From Pelagibacteraceae bacterium (lineage in GTDB: Bacteria; Pseudomonadota; Alphaproteobacteria; HIMB59), in NCBI GenBank assembly GCA_019651435.1, contig BOYI01000001.1:62001-126000 (forward strand): a DNA stretch of 64,000 nt, written 5' to 3'. Position 1 is the first letter of the stretch; each line of letters starts with the position of its first letter. The translations under genes and the position numbers were made by a program. This document shows, piece after piece, positions 1 to 9,026 of this stretch. The notes beneath the pieces were generated by a model. The model saw nothing but the letters and a program-made list of their open reading frames with translations. It was not told the DNA's origin and searched no databases.

Positions 1-1
1 T

Positions 2-882
2 GGTGGTCAGTGTGCTGAGCTTTATCCAGATAAAAATCTATACGATATTCCCTCACGCCCTGCCATTACAGGTCAAGAATTAACAGATGATTTGATCACC
101 CAAGCAGAACCCTTTGGACCCACATATCACCTTAATCAATTAACTGCTAAAATTGATGTCCAAAAAGATCAAATTGAAGTGACGACCAATTTGAACACTA
201 TCATCAAGTGTAAGTCTTTAGTGATTGCGGCAGGCTCTGGAAGTTTTGTTCCTCGAAAATTACCTGTTTCCAATGTAGAAGAATTTGAAAATAAAAATAT
301 TTTTTATTCTGTTAAAAAAAGAACAGACTTTGAGGGAAAGAAAATTTTGATTGCTGGTGGTGGCGACTCTGCCTTGGACTACGTGATGGGTTTTCATCAA
401 ATCGCCTCTGATATTACTTTAATTCATCGTCGAAAAGAATTTAAAGGCGTTCAAGACTCCGTGAACAAAGTAATGAGCTTAGTCGATCAAGGAGAAGTCA
501 AATTTAATATGGGCACTGTAAAACAAATAGTTGATAATGGTAAAGGCCAAGTGGATATCACCTTAGATGATAACACTGTTATTGATGGAGTTGATGCCAT
601 CTTCCCTTTCTTTGGATTAAAAATTGAATTAGGGCCAATTGCTGATTGGGGTTTGAACTTAGAAAATAATTTAATCTCGGTGAATACAGAAAACTTTGAA
701 ACATCTACTCCTCGAATTTTTGCTGTTGGCGATATTTGTACTTATCCTGGTAAGTTAAAATTAATTTTAAGCGGTTTTCATGAAGCGGCACTCGCTGCAA
801 AGAAAATGTTTCATTATTGCCATAATATAAGAAATATGTTTTTCGTTATACGACTTCCTCTAAAGAATTCAGGAAAAATTAG
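2..882 (+). CDS. fpr: Ferredoxin--NADP reductase, thioredoxin-reductase type (5'-partial, frameshifted near the end)
   Basis: FAD/NAD(P)H flavoprotein that moves electrons between NADPH and ferredoxin or flavodoxin in the cytoplasm. The frame is open from base 2 (GGQCAELYPDK), so the N-terminal FAD-binding GxGxxG part lies outside the window. Visible are the NADPH-binding motif GGGDSALD and the C-terminal FAD motif FAVGDICTYPGKLKLILSGF. The original frame runs on to 898 with an unlikely tail. From about base 829 the next frame reads KKYVFRYTTSSKEF and stops at 882; YTTSS is the usual end of this family. A one-base shift near 823-829 is therefore the best explanation. It converges with the CDGSH gene on the other strand. 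Confidence 0.85.
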
Positions 883-894
883 GCGTAAAATAAA

Positions 895-1135
895 CTAGTC
901 TTCAAGCCTATTGTGTGTTCCATCACAAGCGGTTTTTTATTGATGCTTGCATCCACAAAAAAAAACTTTTTGGTTGCTTCAGCAGTGTAAGGAATACAGG
1001 AAAACCCGGGTTTATTTATGAGGAACATCACAAAAAAGGGTTGTTTTGGCTTAATCCACATGCACACCAAAAGTATTTTTGCCCTCTTGACTTCGACAAC
1101 ATAAGATCCTTTTGAGCAATATTGGGTTTTGACAT
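895..1135 (-). pseudogene. CDGSH iron-sulfur domain protein, broken by several frameshifts
   Basis: No single frame holds this gene, but reading the minus strand across frames gives one continuous family match. It starts MSKPNIAQK at 1135, then SYVVEVKRAK, KYFWCACGLSQ, PFCDVPHK, NKPGFSCIPYTAEATKKFFF, FCGCKH and ACDGTHNRLED with a stop at 895-897. Two CDGSH-type [2Fe-2S] centres are recognisable: CxC followed by PFCDxxH, and CGCKH followed by CDGTH. The family binds 2Fe-2S clusters through three Cys and one His. The breaks fall in runs of A or T, so at least four small indels are needed. Either a consensus error hotspot or a dead gene; the preserved ligands favour error. Confidence 0.75.
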
Positions 1136-1210
1136 AAATTTCTCCTGTTTATCAGTCTTCTTCGCGGGTACAGAATTTCAGATCAAATTTATTATTTTTT
1201 GAATGTGTTT

Positions 1211-2293
1211 TTAAACAGTAGTACGTGAAATATTTAAGGTTTTTGAAACAGCAGTAATTTTACCATCTAATTGATCATATGTTTTCTGAATAAGTAAGCA
1301 TTTTTGTTCTTTTAAAGTTGAGTCGTAACATTCTGAACAAGGTGTGTAAGTAGGAGTTGTATTCTTAGTTTTAGTATTTGGAGCACTAGTTACTTGCTTT
1401 TGAAAAAGTTTCATAAATACACTTGATCCTAGCCAGTCTTTTACTTGAACAATTTTATCTGCATTCATATCATGAGCAACATTTTCAAATGGAGTGGTGA
1501 AGATATTGTAAAAATCTTTTGATTCATCTTTGTACAAACCACTTAACATAATTCTTGTATTTGAGTTAACCCCTTCGATTTGCCCATCTTCGTTTATAGC
1601 AATTAATCCAATACTATTAGTGTGAAGATATTCACTTCGTGGATGAAAGGAATAAATATTAGTGTGTTTAAAATTTTCTAGAAAAACTTTTTGTTCAACA
1701 GACTTTGCTGAAAGTTTAACAAGGGCTAATGTATGATCTTGTCGACTGCTTGTATCAGTTGAAGCATCCAAAACCCCAATAATATTTTGATTGTGATCAA
1801 AGATAGGACTTGCAAAACAAGAAAGACCCCCATGGCTTGTAAAGAAGTGTTCACCTCCAGCAACGATGGTAGGTGATTTTGTTTGTAAGCTTAATCCCAA
1901 ACCATTTGTTCCTCGGTATTTTTCCAACCAAACTGAGCCAGGTATAACTACTTTGCTAGCTTGGCTATTTAAAAATTGATTATCGTAAATGGTATCAAGG
2001 ACTACACCATCATTATTAGCGAAAGCCACCATAAAATTTGATCCAGCAATTTGGGAGTAGAGCAATTCTAATTCAGGCACGATGAAATCTCTAATATCTT
2101 GATATTGTTCTTTTATCTCCCCAAGCTCTTTTTGATTTAAAACACTTTCAATTGGGTTTGAATTTGGACGTAGTCCGTGTTCAAAACAACGAACCCAACT
2201 ATCCGCAATGTTCTTATCAGTGAAATCTAGAGAAATACCTCTCTCTTTTTCCAAAGATCGGGCCTGTTCTACTAGACTTCTATAAGAATGCAT
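1211..2293 (-). CDS. AcoR-like GAF/HTH transcriptional regulator without an AAA+ domain
   Basis: Cytoplasmic regulator. Residues 1-200 match the sensory half of AcoR-type activators: an N-terminal helical part with SWVRCFEHGL and a GAF domain with GTNGLGLSL, HFFTSHGGLSCFASPIFD and IIGVLDAST. A PAS-like stretch follows (about 225-270). The C terminus has a Fis-type helix-turn-helix, DGKITAVSKTLNISRTTV. The sigma-54-interacting AAA+ ATPase (GAFTGA, Walker A) found in true AcoR proteins is absent at 360 residues. The stop falls inside the recognition helix (family: SRTTVYKxL); a one-base change would extend it as VYK. It is divergent from the alcohol dehydrogenase and probably controls it. Function inferred from family and position. 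Confidence 0.75.
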   Translation of the reverse strand: MHSYRSLVEQARSLEKERGISLDFTDKNIADSWVRCFEHGLRPNSNPIESVLNQKELGEIKEQYQDIRDFIVPELELLYSQIAGSNFMVAFANNDGVVLDTIYDNQFLNSQASKVVIPGSVWLEKYRGTNGLGLSLQTKSPTIVAGGEHFFTSHGGLSCFASPIFDHNQNIIGVLDASTDTSSRQDHTLALVKLSAKSVEQKVFLENFKHTNIYSFHPRSEYLHTNSIGLIAINEDGQIEGVNSNTRIMLSGLYKDESKDFYNIFTTPFENVAHDMNADKIVQVKDWLGSSVFMKLFQKQVTSAPNTKTKNTTPTYTPCSECYDSTLKEQKCLLIQKTYDQLDGKITAVSKTLNISRTTV

Positions 2294-2335
2294 GGGAAAA
2301 AGTTATGAAATTATTGATAAATATACAACTTTTAT

Positions 2336-2356
2336 ATTGTTCAAAAAATGAACAAT
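2336..2356. promoter_or_regulatory. Perfect inverted repeat, candidate operator of the AcoR-like regulator
   Basis: ATTGTTCA, five A, TGAACAAT: a perfect 8-bp inverted repeat with a 5-base spacer in the 160-base gap between the divergent regulator and alcohol dehydrogenase genes. Its size and symmetry fit a dimeric Fis-type HTH binding site. No convincing GG-N10-GC sigma-54 promoter was seen downstream, in keeping with the missing AAA+ domain. Confidence 0.5.
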
Positions 2357-2455
2357 TTTTTAAGTTTTTCACAAAAAAAATAAAATTTCACGATCGTGGG
2401 TCGTTGGAGAGAGTAAAAATTTGTAGTTAAATATTTTTACTTTCGGGAGGGATTG

Positions 2456-3511
2456 ATGAAAGCACAAGTATTACATAGTTACGATCCTGATATGAAGCAG
2501 GACGTTTGGGTAAAAGAGGAAGAAGTTCCTAACCCAAAATTAGAAAAATCCACTGACGTTATTGTGAAGATTGGTGCAGCTGGTGTTTGCCGAACAGATT
2601 TACATATTATTGAGGGTGTATGGAAACATATCCAAGATCCAGATGATAAACTTTTACCTTGCGTAATGGGCCATGAAAATGCTGGTTGGGTAGAAGATGT
2701 TGGAAGCGATGTGGAAGGCTTCAAAAAAGGTGACCCAGTCATTTTACATCCGCTAATTTCTGGTGGCACTTGTTTAAACTGCCGTCGTGGTCATGATATG
2801 CACGCAGCTGATGGTGCATTTCCAGGTTTGAACATTAAAGAAGGTGGCTACTCTGAGCTTTTACGCACAGGTGTTAGAAACCTTATCAAACTTCCAACAG
2901 TTTTAACACCTAAAGATGTTGCTCCTTTTTCTGATGCGGGCTTAACTGCTTACCGTGTCGTAAAGAAAGCAACACGTCACTTATTACCAGGTCAGTCCTG
3001 TGTAGTAATAGGTGCTGGTGGACTTGGGCATATTGCTATTCAGTGTTTACGAGCAATGTGTGCAGCAAACATTATCATTGTTGAAAAATCTCAAACTGCT
3101 CTAGATCATGCAATGCCTTTGGGTGGCGATCATGGCGTCTTGATTGATGGTAATGAAATTGAACGAGTAAAAGAATTAACTAAAGGTAATGGTGCAGAAG
3201 CAGTGATTGACTTTGTGGGTGAGCACGGCTCAACCAAAATGGGTCTTGATATGACTGCTAACGCGGGTTCTTATTATATTGTAGGTTACGGTGAGAAAAT
3301 TGAAATTCTTGCTGTGGACGCAATTATCTCCGAGAAGAGCATCATTGGTAATTTAGTAGGTACATGGGCAGAACTCTATGAATTAATGGAGTTAGCCGAT
3401 AAAGGCCTAGTGAAACTTTCCATGCAGGAATACAAGTTAAGCGAAGCCAACAAAGCACTTCATGATTTGAACACTGGTCAAGTCAAAGGAAGAGCTGTTT
3501 TAGTACCATAA
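2456..3511 (+). CDS. Zinc-dependent alcohol dehydrogenase, NAD-dependent MDR family
   Basis: Medium-chain dehydrogenase/reductase that oxidises an alcohol to an aldehyde or ketone with NAD(P). Catalytic zinc ligands are visible as CRTD (residues 44-47) and GHENAG; the Rossmann motif is GAGGLGH (about 178-184), followed by an acidic end of strand 2 (IIIVEKSQ). The structural zinc loop is reduced: CLNCRRGHDMH is followed by AAD rather than two more Cys. I chose ATG 2456 over TTG 2453 because GGGAGG lies just upstream. The gene stands before the two-ATPase ABC importer and opposite the AcoR-like regulator, so it may oxidise an imported polyol or an alcohol. Substrate not predictable from sequence. 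Confidence 0.85.
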   Translation: MKAQVLHSYDPDMKQDVWVKEEEVPNPKLEKSTDVIVKIGAAGVCRTDLHIIEGVWKHIQDPDDKLLPCVMGHENAGWVEDVGSDVEGFKKGDPVILHPLISGGTCLNCRRGHDMHAADGAFPGLNIKEGGYSELLRTGVRNLIKLPTVLTPKDVAPFSDAGLTAYRVVKKATRHLLPGQSCVVIGAGGLGHIAIQCLRAMCAANIIIVEKSQTALDHAMPLGGDHGVLIDGNEIERVKELTKGNGAEAVIDFVGEHGSTKMGLDMTANAGSYYIVGYGEKIEILAVDAIISEKSIIGNLVGTWAELYELMELADKGLVKLSMQEYKLSEANKALHDLNTGQVKGRAVLVP

Positions 3512-3573
3512 AAGTTTGTTTACAGAATTGAATTCTGGGCAAAAAAAAACGAAGTAATAAGGGAGGGAATTAT

Positions 3574-5092
3574 ATGAAACTTAAAACCTTCGTAAGCACT
3601 CTGGCATCAGTCCTCTTGATTGGTAGCCAAGTAGCTTATGCAGATAAGTGGGGCGATCAGTTTCCACATATCGCAGCAACAGGAGATATTCCTGGGATGT
3701 GTTCATATGAAGAGACATCTAAAAAAGACTACAGTGGTAGAACACTAACAATTAACACTCACGCGATCCCAGTTATGGGTGAGCCAACTGCCCTTCACGC
3801 AGAGCAGTTTGAAAAATTAACAGGTGCAAAAGTAGAAGTTACGCATACTCCTGCTGGTGACCTATACTCAAAGGCAATGGTTCCTTTCCAATCAGGTCAG
3901 GCTCCTTACGATATCGTCTTTGGTTTTTCTAACTTCATCAATGACTGGAAGAGATACTTAGCTCCAGTTCCACAAAAGTATGTTGATCAAATGACTGATG
4001 TTACTGCATCACACATTGCGATCGCTTCTTGGGGCGATACCATGTATCAGTACCCAGTGGATGGAGATAGACACTATCTAAAGTACAGAAAAGATGTAAT
4101 CGATAATCCTGAAATGCAAGCAAAGTATAAAGCAGATACAGGAAAAGAATTACGTGTTCCACAAACCTGGAAAGAGTATGCTGAAATGGCTAAATACTTT
4201 AATGGTTGGGACTGGGATGGTGACGGTGAATTAGAATATGGTTCAGCTGAGGTTATGAAAAAGATGACCTTATGTATGCTGCTTTCTATTCACGTTCTGC
4301 TGCTTACTCTAAGAACCCAAGAACCCAGGTGGTTTCTTCTTTGATTTAGAAACAATGACACCACTAATTAAATCCTGGTTTCGTTGAAGCGCTACTGATT
4401 GGGTTGAGCTGTAAACTACGTACCACCAGGAGGTATTAACTTTGGTCTTGGTGATGAGATTAACTCATTCGGTGGCGGTCAAACACTTTTCAGCTTCTCA
4501 TGGGATGATGCTTTCGTTGCAGCGATGCAAGATGATAGTCCTATTAAGAACCAAGTTGGGCAGCACAGTTACCTGGCGCTGACCGAGTTTGGAACAGAGA
4601 AAATGGAATGTGGGACGCTAAAGCAAACCAAGCTCCTTTCTTCGTATGGGGTTGGGCTGTTGGTGTAGCAGGAAAATCTAAAAACCAAGATATGGCTTTT
4701 GATTACCTTTGCTTCTTTGCAAATGGCGCAAACCACCAGGCAGACATTGGCATCGGCCGATTTGGTGTAAATCCTTTTATGGAAGAGGATTTCAAAGCAG
4801 ACGTTTGGACTGCAATGGCTGGGACGCACAAGTTGCTCAAGAGTACGTTGATACACTTGCTGAAATGGAAGAAAGTACAAACAGAGTATTCCCACTAAGA
4901 GTACCCGGTACTTTTGAATTCAATAGTGCGCTTGCTACAGGAACTGCGAAAGCGCTAGCGGGTCAATTATCTCCTCAAGAAGCTCTTGATGAAGTTGCAG
5001 CTGAATGGACTGCAATTCTCGAGAGAGTTGGCGCTGATAATGTAAGAGATGCTTACGCTGTCGGTGTTGCAATGGAAGATAACGAACTTTAA
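3574..5092 (+). pseudogene. ABC importer solute-binding protein (family 1), interrupted by about six frameshifts
   Basis: Periplasmic solute-binding protein with a signal peptide (MKLKTFVSTLASVLLIG, cleaved after VAYA). The first frame is intact to about 4260 and contains EQFEKLTGAKVEV and APYDIVFGFSNF. Pieces in other frames continue the protein: DDLMYAAFYSRSAAYSKNP, GGFFFDLETMTPLIKS, VNYVPPGGINFGLGDEI, AQLPGADRVWNRENG, PFFVWGWAVGVAGKSKNQDM and a long C-terminal part ending EDNEL at 5092. Shifts lie near 4260 (A run), 4320, 4390, 4412, 4560 and 4818. The reassembled protein is about 505 residues, normal for the family. Ribosome site GGGAGG. With GlpS/GlpT-type ATPases downstream, a glycerol-like or polyol substrate is possible but unproven. 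Confidence 0.8.
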
Positions 5093-5105
5093 ATACATAA
5101 ATCTC

Positions 5106-5139
5106 AGTGATCGTCCAATTTTCTTGGGCGATCACTTTT
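5106..5139 (+). terminator. Hairpin with T tract between binding-protein and permease genes
   Basis: AGTGATCGTCC (5106-5116) pairs with GGGCGATCACT (5126-5136) through 11 bp including one G-T pair, with a 9-base loop, then TTTT. It sits between the binding-protein stop and the permease start. In ABC operons such a hairpin usually acts as a partial terminator or an mRNA 3' stabiliser and gives more binding protein than membrane parts. Confidence 0.75.
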
Positions 5140-5164
5140 AATTTAAGCTATAATTTAAACATTA

Positions 5165-6028
5165 ATGAACTTTAAACATAAATTTGTATTTTTGCTTCCT
5201 GGTTTAATTGTTCTTATTGGAATTTTAATTTTTCCAATTATTTTTACAGTCCGTTTGAGTTTGTCTGGCTGGAATAGCTATAATCCTGGTTTAGATTTTG
5301 TAGGCATTAAAAATTACATCAGATTATTTACTGATGATCCTCGTTTTTGGGAGTCATTTTTTCGTTTAAGTTTCTTAGCAATTACTACTGTTTTTCTTCA
5401 ATATATTATTGGATTTTTTTTAGCCCATGTTGTTTGGAAAGATATTAAATTTAAAAGATTTTTTCGAGTACTTTTCTTAATTCCAATGATGACTACTCCT
5501 GTCATCATGACAGTTATTTGGAGAACCTTTTTTCATGAGTCGCTAGGTCCGCTAAATGATTTTCTTAGTATTTTTGGAGTACAACCCCAGTGGTTATCAA
5601 GTCCAGGGTTAGCAAAAATATCTATTATTGTAGTTGAAGTTTGGCAATGGACTTCATTTATGTTTTTACTACTGCTTGCTGGATTATTGAGTTTACCTAA
5701 AGAACCTTTTTTGGCCGCCTCTATTGATGGCGCTAGTCCATTTAAGAAATTTATGTATGTAACTTTTCCTTTAATGGCACCTATATCAATTGGAGCTATC
5801 ATTATACGTTTAATCGAAGCTTCTAAAATTATGGATACAGTATTTGTTCTGACAAGCGGAGGTCCGGGAACCGCAACAGAAACTTCAAGTTTTTATATTT
5901 TCATTAAAGGTCTCAGAGAATTTCAGATGGGGTATGCAGCAACCATGTCTTTTACCTATCTTATTATTATGATCATTAGTTTGACTATTATTGCCAAAGT
6001 TTTAACGAAAGTGTTGATGAAGGAGTAA
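5165..6028 (+). CDS. ABC sugar/polyol importer permease 1 (MalF/UgpA type)
   Basis: Inner-membrane permease with six predicted helices, 287 residues. The first helix is FVFLLPGLIVLIGILIF. The cytoplasmic EAA loop that docks the ATPase is visible as AASIDGASPFKKFMYVTFPL (about 184-203). It begins shortly after the hairpin that follows the binding-protein gene and is followed two bases later by the second permease. Intact, unlike its neighbours. Works with the permease at 6031 and the two ATPases at 6880 and 7955. Confidence 0.85.
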   Translation: MNFKHKFVFLLPGLIVLIGILIFPIIFTVRLSLSGWNSYNPGLDFVGIKNYIRLFTDDPRFWESFFRLSFLAITTVFLQYIIGFFLAHVVWKDIKFKRFFRVLFLIPMMTTPVIMTVIWRTFFHESLGPLNDFLSIFGVQPQWLSSPGLAKISIIVVEVWQWTSFMFLLLLAGLLSLPKEPFLAASIDGASPFKKFMYVTFPLMAPISIGAIIIRLIEASKIMDTVFVLTSGGPGTATETSSFYIFIKGLREFQMGYAATMSFTYLIIMIISLTIIAKVLTKVLMKE

Positions 6029-6030
6029 AA

Positions 6031-6879
6031 ATGCCCAAGTTATATACCTTTTTAAAATATTTTTGTGTCATTCTTTGGTCTTGTTTTGTTATTGCTCCAT
6101 TTCTATGGGCTATTTCAACTTCGTTTAAAGATTTTAACTCTGTAACAGGAGGGGCAACTTATATCCCCTGGTTACAATTTGAGCCTACACTAGATGGTTG
6201 GAGTGTATTGTTTAAACCAGGATCACAGGGTGGTATTAATATCGTTGGTCCTTATTTTAATAGTATTTTTGTGACCTTTACTGCAAGTTTCATTAGTATC
6301 GCTTTAGGAACTTTAGCTGCTTACGCTTTATCTCGATATACTTTTAAAGCAGGTTTTGTGCAAAATAACGACATTACTTTTTTTTTCATCTCTCAAAGAA
6401 TTATGCCTCCAGTTGTTCTTTCCATTCCATTTTTTATTTTCTTAAGTACTATAGGTTTGCTTGATAGCTTGGCTGGTCTGATATTAGTTTATATCGTTTT
6501 ACTGATGCCCATAGCCGTTTGGATTATGGTCGATTTTTTCAATCGTGTTCCAAAAGAAATTGATGAAACAGCTCTAATTGATGGTTGTAATCCTTTTCAG
6601 GCATTTTTCAAAGTTGTGTTACCAAATTCCATTCCAGGTATGATTGTTGCAGGTCTCTTCTGTATTATTTTTGGTTGGATTGATTTTTTCTTTGCATTTA
6701 TTTTAACTTTTACAAATGTACAACTTTTACCTGTAAAAATTGTTGCACTTAACTCATCGATTACACCATGGTGGAGTTTGTCAGCTGCTGCTCTTGTTTC
6801 AGTTGCACCGCTTATTATTGTTGCTTTTGTTGTTGAACGTTTCTTATCAAAAGGAAATTTATCAGGAGCTCTTAAATAA
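6031..6879 (+). CDS. ABC sugar/polyol importer permease 2 (MalG/UgpE type)
   Basis: Second inner-membrane permease, 282 residues and about six helices. The EAA loop reads DETALIDGCNPFQAFFKVVLP (roughly residues 173-193). The N-terminal helix FCVILWSCFVIAPFLWAIS and the following periplasmic segment with TYIPWLQFEPTL are typical of the MalG group. It starts two bases after permease 1 and the first ATPase begins on the base after its stop, so translation is probably coupled. Intact. Confidence 0.85.
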   Translation: MPKLYTFLKYFCVILWSCFVIAPFLWAISTSFKDFNSVTGGATYIPWLQFEPTLDGWSVLFKPGSQGGINIVGPYFNSIFVTFTASFISIALGTLAAYALSRYTFKAGFVQNNDITFFFISQRIMPPVVLSIPFFIFLSTIGLLDSLAGLILVYIVLLMPIAVWIMVDFFNRVPKEIDETALIDGCNPFQAFFKVVLPNSIPGMIVAGLFCIIFGWIDFFFAFILTFTNVQLLPVKIVALNSSITPWWSLSAAALVSVAPLIIVAFVVERFLSKGNLSGALK

Positions 6880-7955
6880 ATGTCTTTGAATTTAGGAAAT
6901 ATTATTTTTAAACCTACCGAGCAATATCATCTAAATGATATCTCTCTTAATTTTGAGCCAGGAAAAATGTATACTATTCTTGGAAGAACCCTCTCTGGAA
7001 AAACCACACTTATTAAAAACTATAGCAGGTCTACTAACTCCAGACTCAGGCAATATCCAATTTGAAGGCAAAGACTTTTTAGCAATTCCTGTTTGGGAAA
7101 GAAACGTCGCTATGGTTTATCAGCAATTTATCAATTATCCGCACTTAAATGTTAAACAAAATATCGAATTTCCTTTAAAACAAAGGAAAATGGACCCTAA
7201 ATTTAATCGAAAAAGAGGTTAGTGATGCTATTCAAAAAGTTGGCCTCAAAGGCTTTGAGGCTAGAAAAATTCAAGAATTATCTGGTGGTCAACAGCAGCG
7301 TGTGGCACTAGCAAGATCTTTAGCAAAAAAAGCTAAAATACTTTTATTGGATGAGCCTCTTGTTAATTTAGATTACAAACTTCGTGAAGGCCTTAGAGAA
7401 GAGTTTAAGAAATTGTTTACTGGCTCTGAGGCTTCACAATCTATTTTTATTTATGCGAGCACTGATCCGTTAGAGGCGATGCAGTTAAATGGAGATATTA
7501 TTGTCATTGATGAAGGTAAAATTCTTCAAACTGGTTCGGCAAAAGAAGTTTTTGAAAATCCAGCAAATGCGAAAGTTGCTGAAATTACCAATGACCCTGC
7601 TATGAATTTAAACAAAGGTAAAATTGAAAATAATAAACTAATTCTTAATAATAATATTCAATTTAATCTCCCCACTAATTTACAGACCATGTCTTCGGGC
7701 GACTATTTAGTCGGTATCCGCGCCACTGATTTACATTTGGATAACAATGGTTATGACTTTAAAGTAGATATCTCTGAAATATCAGGATCAGAAACATTCC
7801 TTCATTTACATAATGAAGATATCAAATGTGTTGCCACCATCGAGGAAGTAAAATCTTATGAGGTTGATGAAAATGTAAAAATTAATTTTGATTTATCAAA
7901 AATATACTTATTTAAGGAGTCAGGAGAATTGCTTTATTCTCCTTATCAAAAATAA
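6880..7955 (+). CDS. ABC importer ATPase 1, GlpS type (two frameshifts)
   Basis: Cytoplasmic ATPase of a two-ATPase importer. Walker A is GRTLSGKTT, the Thr-Leu-x-Gly-Lys form seen in GlpS-type proteins of glycerol importers rather than GPSGCGKST. Signature LSGGQQQRVALARSL and Walker B ILLLDEPLVNLD are intact, and a regulatory C-terminal domain follows. A shift near 7015-7020 (frame two carries IAGLLTPDSGNIQFEG and VAMVYQQF) and another near 7195-7215 (third frame EVSDAIQKVGLKGF) split the gene. The H-loop His is replaced: the usual THD after the D-loop reads STDPLEAMQL. It overlaps the next gene as TAATG. Known GlpS/GlpT pairs form a heterodimer, which I infer here. Confidence 0.82.
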
Positions 7956-9026
7956 TGGCTAAAATAGAATTAAATAACATTGCACATAGTTATAATCCCA
8001 ATGACCCTAATCCAATTTTTGCTCTTAAAGAAATGTCTCTATCATGGGCAGATGGTGGGCGCTATGCTTTATTAGGTCCATCAGGTTGTGGCAAAACAAC
8101 AATGCTAAATATTATGAGTGGATTGGTAACCCCCTCTCATGGAAAAGTAATGTTTGATCAAAAAGATGTTACCCGTACTATTACGGAAGAGAGAAATATT
8201 GCTCAAGTATTTCAATTCCCCGTAATTTATGGAACTATGTCTGTTTACGAAAATTTAGCTTTTCCCCTTAAGTGTCGTCAACTCCCGATGATCAAATTGA
8301 TAAAAGGTTAAAGAAGTTGCAGAAATATTGAATTTACAAGACTTTTTAAATAATAGAGCTAAAGGCCTGACTGCAGATCAAAAACAATTAATTTCCCTAG
8401 GAAGAGGATTGGTTCGAGAGGATGTTGCTGCTATCCTTATGGATGAACCATTAACTGTTATTGATCCTGATTTGAAATTTCGTTTACGTCGTAAACTCAA
8501 AGAGATTAATGCTAAATATAAGACGACACTAATTTACGTTACTCATGATCAAAATGAAGCTATGACTTTTGCAGATAATATTATTGTAATGGATGAAGGA
8601 GAAGTGGTGCAAGCCGGATCTCCTAAAGATTTATTCGAAAAACCTCAAACAACATTTGTTGGTTATTTTATTGGTTCTCCTGCGATGAACCTATATGAAT
8701 GCAAAGCGGATAACTCTAATCAGGTATCTGTCGGATCAAATAATATTGCTGTTCAAACCAATTTAGGTTCAACTAATACTTCAAATTTAAAATTAGGAAT
8801 TCGCTCAGAATATATCACTGTTGAACAGTCATCAGGGCCAAATACTATTCATGCTGACATAATTGAAGTAGAAGATTTTGGAAACTATAAGCTCATTACT
8901 GCTCAACAAGACTTAATTCGTATCAAAGCAAAAGTAAAAAGAGAACAAGAAGTGCCATCTGAAAAAGTTTTTTTAAAATTTCCAGCAGAGCACTGTTGTG
9001 TTTATGCAGACAACAAACTCATTTAA
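7955..9026 (+). CDS. ABC importer ATPase 2, GlpT type (one frameshift)
   Basis: Partner ATPase. It has a standard Walker A, GPSGCGKTT, and the Q-loop VFQFPVIYGTMSVYENLAFP typical of the GlpT branch. The ABC signature LSGGQ is missing; at that place it reads GLTADQKQLISLGRGLVRED, the pattern of GlpT-type subunits. Walker B is AILMDEPLTVIDPD and the H-loop YVTHDQNEAM is present. A shift near 8290-8310 separates residues 1-115 from the remainder. The C-terminal regulatory domain ends CCVYADNKLI. The aldose dehydrogenase gene starts inside its last 23 bases. Together the two ATPases could provide one complete and one degenerate ATP site; that is inference from motif loss. Confidence 0.82.

Noticed and set aside
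915-1115. Plus-strand open frame of 66 residues
   Set aside because: It is the shadow of the broken CDGSH gene on the other strand.
6880-8330. Programmed ribosomal frameshifting in the two ATPase genes
   Set aside because: Shifts occur at several unrelated places and in many genes, without a slippery site plus pseudoknot.
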